64,000 bases of DNA, taken from positions 1,693,546 through 1,757,545 of the forward strand of contig NZ_BSOT01000005.1 of the NCBI RefSeq assembly GCF_030160655.1. The letters run 5' to 3'. This DNA is from Agaribacter marinus (GTDB lineage Bacteria; Pseudomonadota; Gammaproteobacteria; Enterobacterales; Alteromonadaceae). Below, piece by piece: positions 26,334 to 39,596 of this stretch (the stretch's first letter is position 1; each line of letters begins with the position of its first letter). The notes below the pieces were generated by a model that did no database searches, was not told the DNA's origin, and saw nothing but the letters and a program-made list of their open reading frames with translations. A program made the translations under genes and the position numbers.

Positions 26334-28646
26334 ATGACTAATTCACCTATACCATCAGCTAAGTCAGTCAGCGCTTTACAAGATACAGTAACCGGCGGTG
26401 CTAAACTTACTGTGTCCGAGCATGCCGCAAATGTAGTTACGCAAAGTACAACACTTACGCTTACTGTTGTGAATATCAATCCAACTGTCGTCACACTGCA
26501 AATTCAAAGCAGCCGACAAAAAATCCAAATACCTTTGGAAGCGATAAATTCGAGCGGTCAACTGCATAAAGGTGACGTATTAACCCTCACTGCAGTCAAA
26601 GGTGAGCAAGCGAAGTTACTCTCGCAGAACCCAGTATCGTTAAAAAACCAAGTATTGCCTGAACAAATGTCTCGTATGCTATCTAAAACCTGGCACGACA
26701 TTAATATGCGTGACGTTGCAAAAGCCCACCTCTATCCTAATGCTAGTATAAAACTAGAAAGCGGTTCAATTCACGGAAACACTGCATCACAATTAAAGTT
26801 GGCAAATAATATTCTTAAATATGGAGAGCTAAGTCTGCATGACTCTCCTTTAGTAAAAGTAACTGCGTCGGTTAAAAATATTCTAAATAACGGGTTAGCG
26901 CTGCAGATAACTGGTGCGCCGAACACGCAACTCACGCTTACGTCAAAGGTATTGAGTGAATATCAATTATTGCCAAAAGACAAGGTTGTCTTGAGCATAA
27001 GGCAAGAAAAAGGCAGCGCGTTACTTGAGTCAATAAAGGGAGTAAGTGTTTTAGGTGACTTTAAAGTTAACCAAAAACATTTAGCGCAAATCAATACCGC
27101 ATTGCCGCCGTCAAGCCAAATCAGTCTAGACAATATAGTAAAACGCAACATGCTTGCGACTAATAACACGGTAAATAGACAAGACACGTTTTTACTTCCT
27201 GGAAAGGCCGAGATTACAAAGAACGTAGCAGGCCTTGAGCAGTTTACGGAAATAGTTAAACAACACGCACAAAATAAACATAACAACGAAAGCAATATAC
27301 TTTTTAGCCGGATAAAAAATGGTGATAGGAAAGAGCATCTGATTCAGTTTGTGGTGAAGCCAAGTGTGCTATCCATTGACTTAAAGTTTTTGCACAGCGA
27401 CTCTACTGCACCAATAAGGCAACAAATGGCTAACTTAGAAAATAACGTCGATGTTCAATTGTCACGCCAAGGGAGTGGCGACGTAAAACCAAATAATACC
27501 AAACAAGCGCATTTACAAAACTTACCTAACGTAAAGCCGTTGAAGCTATTGGCGGAGTCTTTGCTCTCAAAACTAACGTCTGCGTCTGTTCCCAATAAAC
27601 ATGAAATCATTTCGAGTAAACTTCAAAACGAAATTAGGGCATTGTTGGGCAAGGCAGACAATATTACTCAAGGCAGTCTAAATGAATTGAATACGGCGTT
27701 AACAGGTATAAGTGGTAAAGCTCCCAAAATACTTAACACGCAGATACACGACGCACTTCAAAAATTTGGTAAATTGCATTTACCTAACCCTTATGATGGT
27801 TCCGCAGAAAAAATAGGCACCGATATAAGGTCTGGTGCGCCGACAGAACCCAAGTCCTCAGGGAATACGCAAACAACAGATGGGCATATTGATGCAGCGT
27901 TGTTGGAAATTGAACCACATGATATAAAGAGTCATCAATCATCGTTATTGACAGATAAACTAGTCAATCAAGCTATCAATGCGCCCAAGCCACCATCGAC
28001 AATGATGGATGCCTTAATAAATTTACTCGTATTAAGACTTCTTCCACAAACCAACGCGCCGGTTAATATTCAACAACATATCGCACAAATGATGATGGTT
28101 AAAACACCTATACAACAAACGGCCAAGGCATCTGCTCAGAACAGTAACAGGCAAAATACCGACTTAGAATCGCTTGATACCAATAAAGCCTTACTTAAAG
28201 GCTTAAGTAATGTGCTCAACCAAAAGAGTTTAAACGCCTTAAGAAGTGCAGAGACCTCAATTCAATCTCAGGACAGCTTGTATTTCACTCTTCCTAACCT
28301 GCTTAATCCCTCAGGAAAAGATATTGAGTTAAAGATATACAGAGAAGGCAAGGACAACCCAAATAAGGATGTAAAAACGAATCAACATTGGAAATTAGAT
28401 ATGAAACTCGATATTGGTAAGCAAGGTGAGATATTGGCTAAAACAAATCTCAGTGAACAGCATATGAAGTTGTCATTCTACGCCTCCAGTGAGCCGCTAG
28501 AAAATACCGTTAAAAAGCATCTACCGCAGTTATTGAGGAGACTAAATTCACTTGGTATCTCTGTTGCTGAGTCAAATACTTATGTCGCAAAGATCCCTAA
28601 AACACTTATGCATACGCAACTAAGTACAATGAAAACATATGCCTAA
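26334..28646 (+). CDS. FliK-like protein (flagellar hook-length control C-terminal domain)
   Basis: This long polar protein of 770 residues has an N-terminal half rich in Asn, Gln, Lys and Ser and of low complexity. The C-terminal domain (about residues 640-760) has the Flg_hook/FliK_C character: WKLDMKLDIGKQGEILAKTNL, HMKLSFYASSEPLENTVKKH and LPQLLRRLNSLGISV. In flagellar FliK this domain switches FlhB export specificity. Here it is paired with an FlhB C-terminal homologue and lies next to the ccm operon, away from any flagellar gene in the window. It may therefore be a paralogue with another role. Confidence 0.75.
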   Translation: MTNSPIPSAKSVSALQDTVTGGAKLTVSEHAANVVTQSTTLTLTVVNINPTVVTLQIQSSRQKIQIPLEAINSSGQLHKGDVLTLTAVKGEQAKLLSQNPVSLKNQVLPEQMSRMLSKTWHDINMRDVAKAHLYPNASIKLESGSIHGNTASQLKLANNILKYGELSLHDSPLVKVTASVKNILNNGLALQITGAPNTQLTLTSKVLSEYQLLPKDKVVLSIRQEKGSALLESIKGVSVLGDFKVNQKHLAQINTALPPSSQISLDNIVKRNMLATNNTVNRQDTFLLPGKAEITKNVAGLEQFTEIVKQHAQNKHNNESNILFSRIKNGDRKEHLIQFVVKPSVLSIDLKFLHSDSTAPIRQQMANLENNVDVQLSRQGSGDVKPNNTKQAHLQNLPNVKPLKLLAESLLSKLTSASVPNKHEIISSKLQNEIRALLGKADNITQGSLNELNTALTGISGKAPKILNTQIHDALQKFGKLHLPNPYDGSAEKIGTDIRSGAPTEPKSSGNTQTTDGHIDAALLEIEPHDIKSHQSSLLTDKLVNQAINAPKPPSTMMDALINLLVLRLLPQTNAPVNIQQHIAQMMMVKTPIQQTAKASAQNSNRQNTDLESLDTNKALLKGLSNVLNQKSLNALRSAETSIQSQDSLYFTLPNLLNPSGKDIELKIYREGKDNPNKDVKTNQHWKLDMKLDIGKQGEILAKTNLSEQHMKLSFYASSEPLENTVKKHLPQLLRRLNSLGISVAESNTYVAKIPKTLMHTQLSTMKTYA

Positions 28647-28722
28647 TTCAAGCACATTTGAATGTTCATGCATTTGTAATAATGCAATCTACAATTGACT
28701 GTATAGAAATCGGAAACAATTC

Positions 28723-29052
28723 GTGAAAAGTAATGAAAAAAATAAAAGCGATAGTTTAAAAGCGGTAGCACTACAATACCAAAATGAATCTAAAAAAGAC
28801 GCGCCACAAATTATTGCAAAAGGATCAGGCGACTTAGCCAATGAGATTATTCAAATAGCAAAGAATCATGGAATTTATGTGCATGAAGACCAGCAGTTAA
28901 GCGAAATCTTAAACCATTTAGATTTGGGACAAGAGATTCCTGAACAACTCTACGTCGTGATAGCAGAACTGATATCCTTTTCATACTTACTACAAGGTAA
29001 ATTCCCTACTCGTTGGAAGAATCAACATCAACACATCGACTTTAAAGAATAG
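28723..29052 (+). CDS. stand-alone FlhB C-terminal domain protein (type III export switch homologue)
   Basis: This 109-residue protein starts with GTG at 28723. From KAVALQYQ (residues 13-20) on it aligns by eye with the cytoplasmic C-terminal domain of FlhB/YscU: APQIIAKGSGDLANEIIQIAK, then the EIPEQLYVVIAELISFSYLL end. The autocleavage NPTH motif and the whole membrane domain of FlhB are absent, so it resembles the already-cleaved fragment. It lies 76 bases after the fliK-like gene, its presumed partner. Confidence 0.8.
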   Translation: MKSNEKNKSDSLKAVALQYQNESKKDAPQIIAKGSGDLANEIIQIAKNHGIYVHEDQQLSEILNHLDLGQEIPEQLYVVIAELISFSYLLQGKFPTRWKNQHQHIDFKE

Positions 29053-29095
29053 TTGTGAACTAGGAATGCTGGATGAGTAAATATATCGAATTACT

Positions 29096-29122
29096 AAAAA
29101 GGTGCAGACTGCTACCTGCACC
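29096..29122 (-). terminator. Rho-independent terminator of recA
   Basis: Read on the minus strand: GGTGCAG, an eight-base loop, CTGCACC, then TTTTT (29096-29100). It lies 12 bases beyond the recA stop. Confidence 0.9.
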
Positions 29123-29133
29123 TACTATATGTT

Positions 29134-30168
29134 TTATTCGGCTGCGACGCCCTCTTTTACAGCATCGTCTTCAACTTTCTTGCTCAGTAGAAGCTCAGCG
29201 CGTATTTTGGTTTCAATATCATTAGCCATTGCGGTATTTTCTTTCAAATATTTAACGACATTTGCTTTGCCTTGACCAATACGGTCACCATTATAGCTGT
29301 ACCAAGCGCCAGCCTTTTCGACGAGCTTTTGTTTGACACCTAGGTCGATAAGCTCAGCTTCTTTACTGATGCCCTGACCATACATAATTTGGAATTCAGC
29401 TTGCTTGAACGGCGGTGCAACCTTATTTTTGACAACTTTCACCCTTGTCTCATTACCTACCACTTCATCACCATCTTTAATCGCACCAATACGGCGAATA
29501 TCTAAACGAACTGATGAATAGAACTTAAGCGCATTACCGCCAGTCGTAGTTTCAGGATTTCCAAACATCACCCCAATTTTCATACGAATTTGGTTAATGA
29601 ATATACACAGCGTATTCGAGCGTTTGATGTTCCCAGTTAATTTCCGTAAGGCTTGTGACATTAAACGGGCTTGCAAACCTACATGAGAATCCCCCATGTC
29701 ACCTTCAATCTCCGCTTTTGGAGTTAAGGCAGCAACCGAATCCACAATCACCACATCTACTGCGCCAGAACGAACTAACATATCGCAAATCTCAAGCGCT
29801 TGTTCACCAGTATCTGGTTGAGATACCAATAAGTCGTCGATATTAACACCCAATTTTTCTGCGTAAACAGGGTCAAGCGCATGCTCTGCATCCACGAATG
29901 CGCAGGTTTTACCAACCTTCTGCGCTTCAGCGATTACTTGTAAGGTAAGCGTTGTCTTACCTGATGACTCTGGACCGTATATTTCTACTACTCTGCCACA
30001 TGGCAAACCGCCTATACCAAGTGCGATATCAATTGTTAATGAGCCAGTGGAAATAGCTTCAATATCCATTGCTTGAGTATCACCTAAACGCATAATAGCG
30101 CCTTTGCCGAACTGTTTTTCAATTTGGCTTAACGCTGCAGTGAGCGCTTGATTTTTATTGTCTTTCAC
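29134..30168 (-). CDS. recA: RecA recombinase
   Basis: This 344-residue strand-exchange and SOS co-protease has [13 protein letters not shown] as Walker A, the VIVDSVAAL Walker B region, the [13 protein letters not shown] and [28 protein letters not shown] loops, and a C-terminal acidic tail. Full length. A LexA box lies about 190 bases upstream. No recX follows; the gene ends at its own terminator against a converging gene. Confidence 0.99.
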   Translation of the reverse strand: MKDNKNQALTAALSQIEKQFGKGAIMRLGDTQAMDIEAISTGSLTIDIALGIGGLPCGRVVEIYGPESSGKTTLTLQVIAEAQKVGKTCAFVDAEHALDPVYAEKLGVNIDDLLVSQPDTGEQALEICDMLVRSGAVDVVIVDSVAALTPKAEIEGDMGDSHVGLQARLMSQALRKLTGNIKRSNTLCIFINQIRMKIGVMFGNPETTTGGNALKFYSSVRLDIRRIGAIKDGDEVVGNETRVKVVKNKVAPPFKQAEFQIMYGQGISKEAELIDLGVKQKLVEKAGAWYSYNGDRIGQGKANVVKYLKENTAMANDIETKIRAELLLSKKVEDDAVKEGVAAE

Positions 30169-30483
30169 AATGATATCCTTGGTTCTTTTTTAGTATCTAT
30201 TCTTAGTAGATATTAATGATGGATAGTAATGGTGGATAGATAGTAACGATAGCGTTTTGCTATTCATCAAATCGACCGCCAAATAACGTTTAAGCCAACT
30301 TATCAAGTTAAGCTAGCCATATTTTGCAGTTAATTCCGCTTCATGTATTGCGTAACTATACTGTATAACCATACAGTTTCAATCATTAAATGTAAAAATT
30401 CAATAACTGTATGAATTTACATGTAAATTAAATGTACCCGCAAGCACATCTATATTTCTGAACAACATGATACAGCTAATTTT
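30169..30483. promoter_or_regulatory. recA upstream region
   Basis: This 315-base non-coding stretch holds the SOS box, a long recA leader with imperfect AT-rich repeats around 30200-30245 (GGATAGTAAT-like), and the 3' flank of pncC. Apart from the LexA site I see no conserved element. Confidence 0.5.
30361..30376. promoter_or_regulatory. LexA (SOS) box upstream of recA
   Basis: CTGTATAACCATACAG fits the gammaproteobacterial LexA consensus CTG-N10-CAG with near-perfect dyad symmetry (CTGTAT...ATACAG). Its location upstream of recA supports damage-inducible control. Confidence 0.9.
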
Positions 30484-30993
30484 TTAGTGTGTAACCGCCA
30501 CTTGGATCAGTTTTTCTAACGCAAAAACAATAGCTTGCTCCCTTACCGATTTCCGATCACCAGCAAACACATGATGAAAAGTATAGACACTATCGGTCAT
30601 TGCGATCGCAAACCATACGGTGCCCACTGGCTTTTCTTTCGAGCCGCCCGTTGGACCCGCAATACCGCTAACAGCAATGCAATAATCAGCATTCGCGCGA
30701 GTTAATCCTCCAACAGCCATTTCTTTTACTGTTTGCTCAGAAACGGCCCCAAAGTTAACCAATGTCTCGGGCTGCACGCCAACTAACTCAACTTTCGCGC
30801 TATTTGCATACGTTACCCACGATTGGTTTATCCACGCCGAGGAACCGGCAATATCCGTAATTGCTACCGCTATTCCTCCACCAGTGCATGATTCAACCGT
30901 GGTAATGGTTTGTTTTTTCCCCTGTAAGGTATGCCCTAACTGTTCTGCTAACGCTTCTTTTCTATTTTTTTCCAGTTTCAATGAATCCAACAT
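30484..30993 (-). CDS. pncC: nicotinamide-nucleotide amidase (CinA C-terminal domain family)
   Basis: This 169-residue protein is a stand-alone CinA C-terminal domain. The motifs TTVESCTGGGIAVAITDIAG, SWVTYANSAK and VSGIAGPTGGSKEKPVGTVW cover the active site of PncC, which deamidates NMN to nicotinic acid mononucleotide in the pyridine nucleotide cycle. Position between mutS (divergent) and recA (same direction) is the classic gammaproteobacterial order. Confidence 0.95.
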   Translation of the reverse strand: MLDSLKLEKNRKEALAEQLGHTLQGKKQTITTVESCTGGGIAVAITDIAGSSAWINQSWVTYANSAKVELVGVQPETLVNFGAVSEQTVKEMAVGGLTRANADYCIAVSGIAGPTGGSKEKPVGTVWFAIAMTDSVYTFHHVFAGDRKSVREQAIVFALEKLIQVAVTH

Positions 30994-31107
30994 ATTTTTT
31001 CACCATGATGAGGGTTCTTATTGTGCCGCGTTTGATTTAAAATCGTAATTCGTACACAGGGCGTGTTCGTCTCCCAATAATATTTCCCAACAATAAAAAT
31101 AAGAAGC

Positions 31108-33735
31108 ATGTCAAAAACATCAACGAAACATACGCCAATGATGGCACAGTATCTAAATATTAAAGCTGATCACCCTGAGATTTTGTTATTTTACAGGATG
31201 GGAGATTTTTATGAGCTATTTTTTGATGATGCAAAAAAGGCGGCTAATCTACTTAACATTTCACTTACAGCGCGTGGAAAATCTGGCGGTGAACCGATTC
31301 CAATGGCTGGCGTCCCCTATCATGCCGCCGAAAATTATCTTGCAAAACTAGTTAAAATGGGCGAGTCAGTCGCCATTTGTGAACAAGTTGGCGATCCAGC
31401 TACTAGTAAGGGACCGGTTGAACGAAAAGTTGTCCGTATCGTCACCCCCGGCACAGTAACTGACGAGGCCCTCCAAGAAGAAAAGAAAGAAGCGGTACTC
31501 GCATCGGTATACGAGCACAAGGGGCTTTTTGGTTTTGCTTATTTAGACTTAGCGAGTGGTCGGTTTGTCATAACTGATTGTGCAGACAAAGATGATTTAT
31601 TAGCGTCAATGCATCGAATCAATATTGCGGAACTTTTGTATCCAGATGACTTTGCGCATGCAGATATCCTTGACCAATTTACAGGTAGTCGACGACGCCC
31701 TATATGGGAATTCGATACACAAACAGCATTAAGTAAACTCAACCAACAATTCAACACAATCAACCTAGACGGTTTTGGTATTGATAAACACTTATTAGCT
31801 ATTAAGTGTGCGGGCTGTCTCTTACAATATGTACAAGAAACACAACGCACTCAACTTTTACATATCACGAAAATAGCGTACGAGAGTCCAAATGAGACCT
31901 TACAAATGGATGCCGCTACGCAAAGGAACCTAGAATTAACACGCAACTTGTCTGGTGGCACCGAAAACACATTACTGAGTATTCTCGATACAACCTCAAC
32001 GGCCATGGGATCTCGCTTATTACAACGAATACTGCATGCCCCTTCTCGTTCAGAAACAGAAATCAAACATCGCCAAGATAGTATTGAATGCTTGCTAGAC
32101 TTCAATAATCAATCCGATGCTAATACGCTAAGAGACATACTAAAAAACATAGGTGATCTTGAGCGTGTGCTTTCTCGTGTTGGATTAAGAAACGCTCGCC
32201 CTAGAGATTTTTCACGCCTTTCAAATGCGCTCTATTTGCTGCCTGAAGTGCAAAGTTTATTGTCTTCTATCGTGAATAATACATTGCCGGAAACGAATAC
32301 TAGTGAGCATCCACTGTCTACATATATCAAACATATCAATACGTACCCAGAATTAAGCAATTTATTGCTGGACGCCATTGTCGATAATCCTCCCGTAGTC
32401 CTTAGGGACGGTGGTGTGATTCGTCCGGGGTATAGCCCAGAACTAGACTCGCTTAGAGATTTGGCGACAGGAGCAACCGACTACCTTCACCAATTAGAAA
32501 CGCGCGAACGTGAGCGGACAGGTATTGCTACACTTAAAGTAAATTACAACAAAGTTCACGGATTTTACATCGAAGTAAGCAGAGCGAATAGTCAGCTAGT
32601 ACCTGCAGACTACATTAGACGCCAGACACTTAAAAATAACGAGCGTTTTATTATTCCTGAACTTAAAGAGCACGAAGATAAAGTACTCACTAGCCAAAGC
32701 AGGGCCTTAGCACTCGAAAAGCGCTTATACGAAGCATTGTTTGACCAAATCATTCCGCATCTATCTGCGCTATTGGACTCAGCGCATCACCTTGCTAAGT
32801 TGGACGTAATTTGCACCTTGGCTGAGCGGGCTGAAAATCTGAACTGGGTCCGCCCTGAACTCACAACATATGCAAATATAGAATACGCTGATGGCAGACA
32901 CCCCGTGGTTGAAGATGTCATGTCCAGTCCATTTATCGCAAACCCATTGCTAGCCAATAACGAGATAAAAATGTTAATGGTAACTGGCCCCAATATGGGG
33001 GGTAAATCAACCTATATGAGACAAACAGCGTTAATCGTACTACTGACTTACATAGGCTCTTATGTACCTGCATCTTTTTGTCGCGTCGGGCCTATAGATA
33101 GAATATTCACTCGCATTGGTGCATCGGACGATCTTGCATCTGGGCGCTCTACCTTCATGGTAGAGATGACAGAAACCGCTAATATTCTAAATAATGCAAG
33201 CGCTAATAGTCTGGTGCTAATGGATGAAATTGGCAGAGGAACCAGCACGTATGATGGCATGTCACTCGCATGGGCCTGCGCTACTCATTTGGCAAATAGC
33301 ACACATTGCTTCACATTGTTTGCAACACATTACTTCGAATTAACCGCGCTGGCAGAACAATATTCGCAAATTAGTAATGTTCATTTAAGTGCTATAGAAC
33401 ACAACGATGACATCAAATTCATGCATCAAGTACAACAAGGCGCAGCGAACAAAAGCTATGGTTTACAAGTAGCGAAATTAGCCGGTGTCCCCCCAAAAGT
33501 ACTTAAACTCGCGTCTGCGAAACTTACTGAATTGGAGTCTGCCACGAATAACAAGACAACGTCGAACACTGGTGATAATGCACTCACGCCGCACAACGAG
33601 CAGATACAAATGGAAATTGATACGCCTCACTGGTTAGAAGAGAAATTACGTCATGTAGATCTTGATGCACTGAGTCCTAGAGAGGCGCAAGCCCTTTTGT
33701 ATGAATGGCGAGCACAAGTGCGTAAACATGAATAA
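31108..33735 (+). CDS. mutS: DNA mismatch repair protein MutS
   Basis: This 875-residue protein begins with the mismatch-binding domain ([32 protein letters not shown], where the Phe-x-Glu equivalent FYELF occurs), then lever/clamp domains and the ATPase with [22 protein letters not shown] and [16 protein letters not shown]. The C-terminal dimerisation segment ([20 protein letters not shown]) is also present. Length is typical. It is divergent from pncC. Confidence 0.99.
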   Translation: MSKTSTKHTPMMAQYLNIKADHPEILLFYRMGDFYELFFDDAKKAANLLNISLTARGKSGGEPIPMAGVPYHAAENYLAKLVKMGESVAICEQVGDPATSKGPVERKVVRIVTPGTVTDEALQEEKKEAVLASVYEHKGLFGFAYLDLASGRFVITDCADKDDLLASMHRINIAELLYPDDFAHADILDQFTGSRRRPIWEFDTQTALSKLNQQFNTINLDGFGIDKHLLAIKCAGCLLQYVQETQRTQLLHITKIAYESPNETLQMDAATQRNLELTRNLSGGTENTLLSILDTTSTAMGSRLLQRILHAPSRSETEIKHRQDSIECLLDFNNQSDANTLRDILKNIGDLERVLSRVGLRNARPRDFSRLSNALYLLPEVQSLLSSIVNNTLPETNTSEHPLSTYIKHINTYPELSNLLLDAIVDNPPVVLRDGGVIRPGYSPELDSLRDLATGATDYLHQLETRERERTGIATLKVNYNKVHGFYIEVSRANSQLVPADYIRRQTLKNNERFIIPELKEHEDKVLTSQSRALALEKRLYEALFDQIIPHLSALLDSAHHLAKLDVICTLAERAENLNWVRPELTTYANIEYADGRHPVVEDVMSSPFIANPLLANNEIKMLMVTGPNMGGKSTYMRQTALIVLLTYIGSYVPASFCRVGPIDRIFTRIGASDDLASGRSTFMVEMTETANILNNASANSLVLMDEIGRGTSTYDGMSLAWACATHLANSTHCFTLFATHYFELTALAEQYSQISNVHLSAIEHNDDIKFMHQVQQGAANKSYGLQVAKLAGVPPKVLKLASAKLTELESATNNKTTSNTGDNALTPHNEQIQMEIDTPHWLEEKLRHVDLDALSPREAQALLYEWRAQVRKHE

Positions 33736-33835
33736 ATTCATTTACTCTGGTGCGTAAAAACCGCTATACTATGCGCCCAGCAGTAGAGGGCTTTCTCTCC
33801 CTCTATGTCGTATTAAGATAGTGTTCACATCTTGA

Positions 33836-36826
<2,991 letters not shown>

Positions 36827-36858
36827 GCACTTTTCACGAACGTTAGTTGCCACGTATA

Positions 36859-36890
36859 AAAAGCGAGAGTGCTATCACTCTCGCTTTTTT
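36859..36890 (+). terminator. Rho-independent terminator after eno
   Basis: An 11-bp perfect stem (AAGCGAGAGTG / CACTCTCGCTT) has loop CTAT at 36872-36875 and a run of T ending at 36890. Confidence 0.95.
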
Positions 36891-36894
36891 GTAC

Positions 36895-37632
36895 ATGGGT
36901 GTTTATCAACAGACTTTTAACAAATTTATAGATACCCTGTTGGGCTTAAGCCTTGCTAATGTTATGATTCTTGGGTTTTATAATCACGCTAGTATTTTTG
37001 CATTGACCTCAAACACCCAATCTCAAACTGATATCTTTCATTTATCAGCAAAATATCCTAATTTTGCTGAACTGAGTAATGCGCTATATGAAAGAGAAAT
37101 CGAGAGAATTGCGAGTAGTAATATTTCAGACCCGTCACTGATTAAACGCAAATTGAAAGGGCTGACTTACCATATAAAAAACGCAACAACACATCTGTTG
37201 GAAGATTACGCACCAATGAATGTAGATGTTCACAATGGGACTTGGCAAGCTAAACAAGCTGGAAAGTGTCCTATTGCTACCCAGGATACGGACAGAACTA
37301 TCCAGTGGTTTGGTCAAAACGCACGATATGGAGCAGTAGTAGCAGTATATATCGAACATCTAGGCGAAGAACATATTGAACTCGACAGTATCGACAGAAT
37401 TGCCTCAGATCGCCTTCACTTAAATCAATTTGGTTGGTTTTCTAAAACCGGCGAATATTTTGATATCGTTCCCAAGCAGACGCGCTACCAACTATTAAAA
37501 CCAACCAAAAATGTGTTAATTGCAGCTTGTGGGGGCCACCGCTGGACGCCAAAAGGTAAAGCTGTACCTAGAGCGCTTTCTTTAAGAGAATTACTCTTAT
37601 CTACAGATATTGATTGGAAAACCTTTAAATAA
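36895..37632 (+). CDS. protein of unknown function between eno terminator and ABC exporter
   Basis: I do not recognise this protein. From the ATG at 36895 it is about 245 residues: a mildly hydrophobic segment (LLGLSLANVMILGFYNHASIFAL) near the start, then a polar mixed alpha/beta region with KCPIATQDTDRTIQWFGQN and VLIAACGGHRWTPKGKAVPRAL. The start lies only four bases after the eno terminator T-run, leaving no room for a promoter or leader, so the true start is probably downstream (for example the ATG of MILGF) or expression is by read-through. The stop TAA is directly in frame with the following ABC exporter. Confidence 0.6.
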   Translation: MGVYQQTFNKFIDTLLGLSLANVMILGFYNHASIFALTSNTQSQTDIFHLSAKYPNFAELSNALYEREIERIASSNISDPSLIKRKLKGLTYHIKNATTHLLEDYAPMNVDVHNGTWQAKQAGKCPIATQDTDRTIQWFGQNARYGAVVAVYIEHLGEEHIELDSIDRIASDRLHLNQFGWFSKTGEYFDIVPKQTRYQLLKPTKNVLIAACGGHRWTPKGKAVPRALSLRELLLSTDIDWKTFK

Positions 37633-37746
37633 CCCCATCTCACTAAGTATCACTTTTTTAACGAGACGTTTCCTATTAAACAGTCTGTCACTACCTGGCT
37701 TTTTAGCTTTTTATCACTCTATAAAAAACAAGTCTTTATTGCTGTC

Positions 37747-39441
37747 GTGGCCCTCGCAATAAGTGCGTCTACGTGGTTGCTGCTCGGTCAAGGTATTCGA
37801 CACATTGTCGATTCTGGCTTTTATGAAAATGACACCGAATTTTTAACACAGGCACTTATCGCAATATTAACAATTGTGATCGTTGGCAGTATTGCTACTT
37901 TCGTAAGGTTTTTCTATATGGTTTGGCTAGGAGAACGAGTATCAGCGGATATTCGAAAAACCCTATTCAATCATTTACTAACACTTACACCTCGCTTCTA
38001 TGAAACCGAACGCACAGGCGAAATCATTTCTCGCTTCACTAGTGATACAACACTATTACAAACTGTTATTGGCACTAGTATATCTATGGCATTACGCTCA
38101 AGTGTAACGTTTATTGGAGCAATAATATTAATGGCAGTAACGAGCATACAGCTTACTGCATATGTTTTCTTAGCCATCCCTTTCATTCTAGTACCAGTAA
38201 AAGTTCTAGGAAAAAAAGTCAGAAAATACAGCAAAGAAAGCCAAGACAAAGTGGCCAATATCGGGAGTATTGTCGATGAGAGTTTGCATGAATTAAAAAC
38301 CGTGCAGGCCTTTAACGCCCAGCATACGTTGTCGTCCCGTTTTGATGATATTACTGATGCTGTCATGAAAAGTGCTTCAAATCGAATCAAATACCGCGCT
38401 ATGCTCATTTCTGGCGTGATGCTAATCAGTATGTCGGCAATTATTATTGTTGCATGGTTAGGCATGTTGGCAGTACTAAACTCGGCGCTTTCAGTGGGTC
38501 AACTGGTTGCTTTTATGTTTTACGCGGTGCTTGCTGGCGGCGCAATTGCCACCGTCAGCGAAGTAATAGGAGAGATCCAAAAAGCTGCCGGTGCTAGTGA
38601 GAGGATATTAGAACTGCTAAATACTTCGCCAGATATTCTTGTACAAACAAGTACAGATGTGGGCAACACCAAAGCGGCGCAAAAAAATAAAACCATCTTA
38701 TCCATAAAAGATTTACAATTCTCATACACCGACACCCTTGTTATCAACGGTGTCACTTTTGATGTATATCCGGGGCAAAAAATAGCCTTAGTAGGTGAAA
38801 GTGGTGCAGGCAAAAGTACGATATTTGACCTACTACTTCGTTTTTACAATATCCAAAACGGTGAAATATTAGTTAATGGCTCGAATCATCAACATATGTC
38901 ACTAGCATCGCTTCGGGAGAATTTTGCACTTGTTCCACAAGATCCAGTTATCTTTGCTGGCACGGTGGCAGAAAACATAGCATTTGGAAATCAAGGCTTG
39001 GTCGATGGTCTGCATAACGAAGATACAAGTGCATATACCAAGATAGAAGCGGCTGCTAGACTGGCTTATGCTCATGATTTTGTATCTGTACTGTCAGATG
39101 GCTACGACAGTGAATTAGGCGAACGTGGTGTCAAATTATCTGGTGGCCAAAAACAGCGCATCGCCATTGCTAGAGCAATTGCAGCTGACAGGCCGATTCT
39201 TCTTTTGGATGAAGCCACCAGCGCGTTAGACGCAAAGAGTGAACGAGAAATTAAGCAGGGCCTAGACTCCTTAATGAAAGACAAAACAACACTTATCATT
39301 GCTCATCGCTTATCCACCGTAGTCAATGCGGACTTAATACTTGTGTTGGATAATGGAAGATTAACTGCCAAAGGCTCTCATGCAGAATTGTATGCTTCAG
39401 ATGCGAGCTACAAGGAATTCGTTGATTTGCAGCTTTTGTAA
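37747..39441 (+). CDS. ABC exporter half-transporter (membrane domain fused to ATPase)
   Basis: This is a half-transporter of the MsbA/multidrug class: membrane domain (about residues 1-270), then an ATPase with Walker A GESGAGKST, signature LSGGQKQRIAIARAI and Walker B ILLLDEATSALD. Such proteins pump lipids or hydrophobic compounds; the substrate cannot be read here. GTG 37747 is the first conventional start but falls inside the first membrane helix. The same frame is open back to the TAA at 37630-37632 and encodes a plausible N-terminus (TTWLFSFLSLYKKQVFIAVV) with no ATG, GTG or TTG. An ATT at 37675 would give about 588 residues, the normal size. Confidence 0.88.
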   Translation: MALAISASTWLLLGQGIRHIVDSGFYENDTEFLTQALIAILTIVIVGSIATFVRFFYMVWLGERVSADIRKTLFNHLLTLTPRFYETERTGEIISRFTSDTTLLQTVIGTSISMALRSSVTFIGAIILMAVTSIQLTAYVFLAIPFILVPVKVLGKKVRKYSKESQDKVANIGSIVDESLHELKTVQAFNAQHTLSSRFDDITDAVMKSASNRIKYRAMLISGVMLISMSAIIIVAWLGMLAVLNSALSVGQLVAFMFYAVLAGGAIATVSEVIGEIQKAAGASERILELLNTSPDILVQTSTDVGNTKAAQKNKTILSIKDLQFSYTDTLVINGVTFDVYPGQKIALVGESGAGKSTIFDLLLRFYNIQNGEILVNGSNHQHMSLASLRENFALVPQDPVIFAGTVAENIAFGNQGLVDGLHNEDTSAYTKIEAAARLAYAHDFVSVLSDGYDSELGERGVKLSGGQKQRIAIARAIAADRPILLLDEATSALDAKSEREIKQGLDSLMKDKTTLIIAHRLSTVVNADLILVLDNGRLTAKGSHAELYASDASYKEFVDLQLL

Positions 39442-39596
39442 CATTCTGAAACACAATTCAGCACTAATATTATCTTTTCGGGATATCCACCGTAGTAACA
39501 TATCGATGCAAAAACGATAGTGATATTGAAATACAATAAATATTCACAACTGATAATAATGTTAAATATAAAAAAAATAATATCTGACGAGGGAAA

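Noticed and set aside
30190-30245. Repeated GGATAGTAAT-like units in the recA leader
   Set aside because: Imperfect, short and AT-rich; not a tandem array of regular length.
30407-30422. Second LexA-like site (CTGTATGAATTTACAT) near recA
   Set aside because: The right half lacks the CAG and the dyad is poor; only the site at 30361-30376 fits the consensus.
33785-33804. Hairpin AGAGGG/CCCTCT between mutS and pyrG
   Set aside because: Only a 6-bp stem and no T-tract follows, so it is not a convincing terminator or attenuator.
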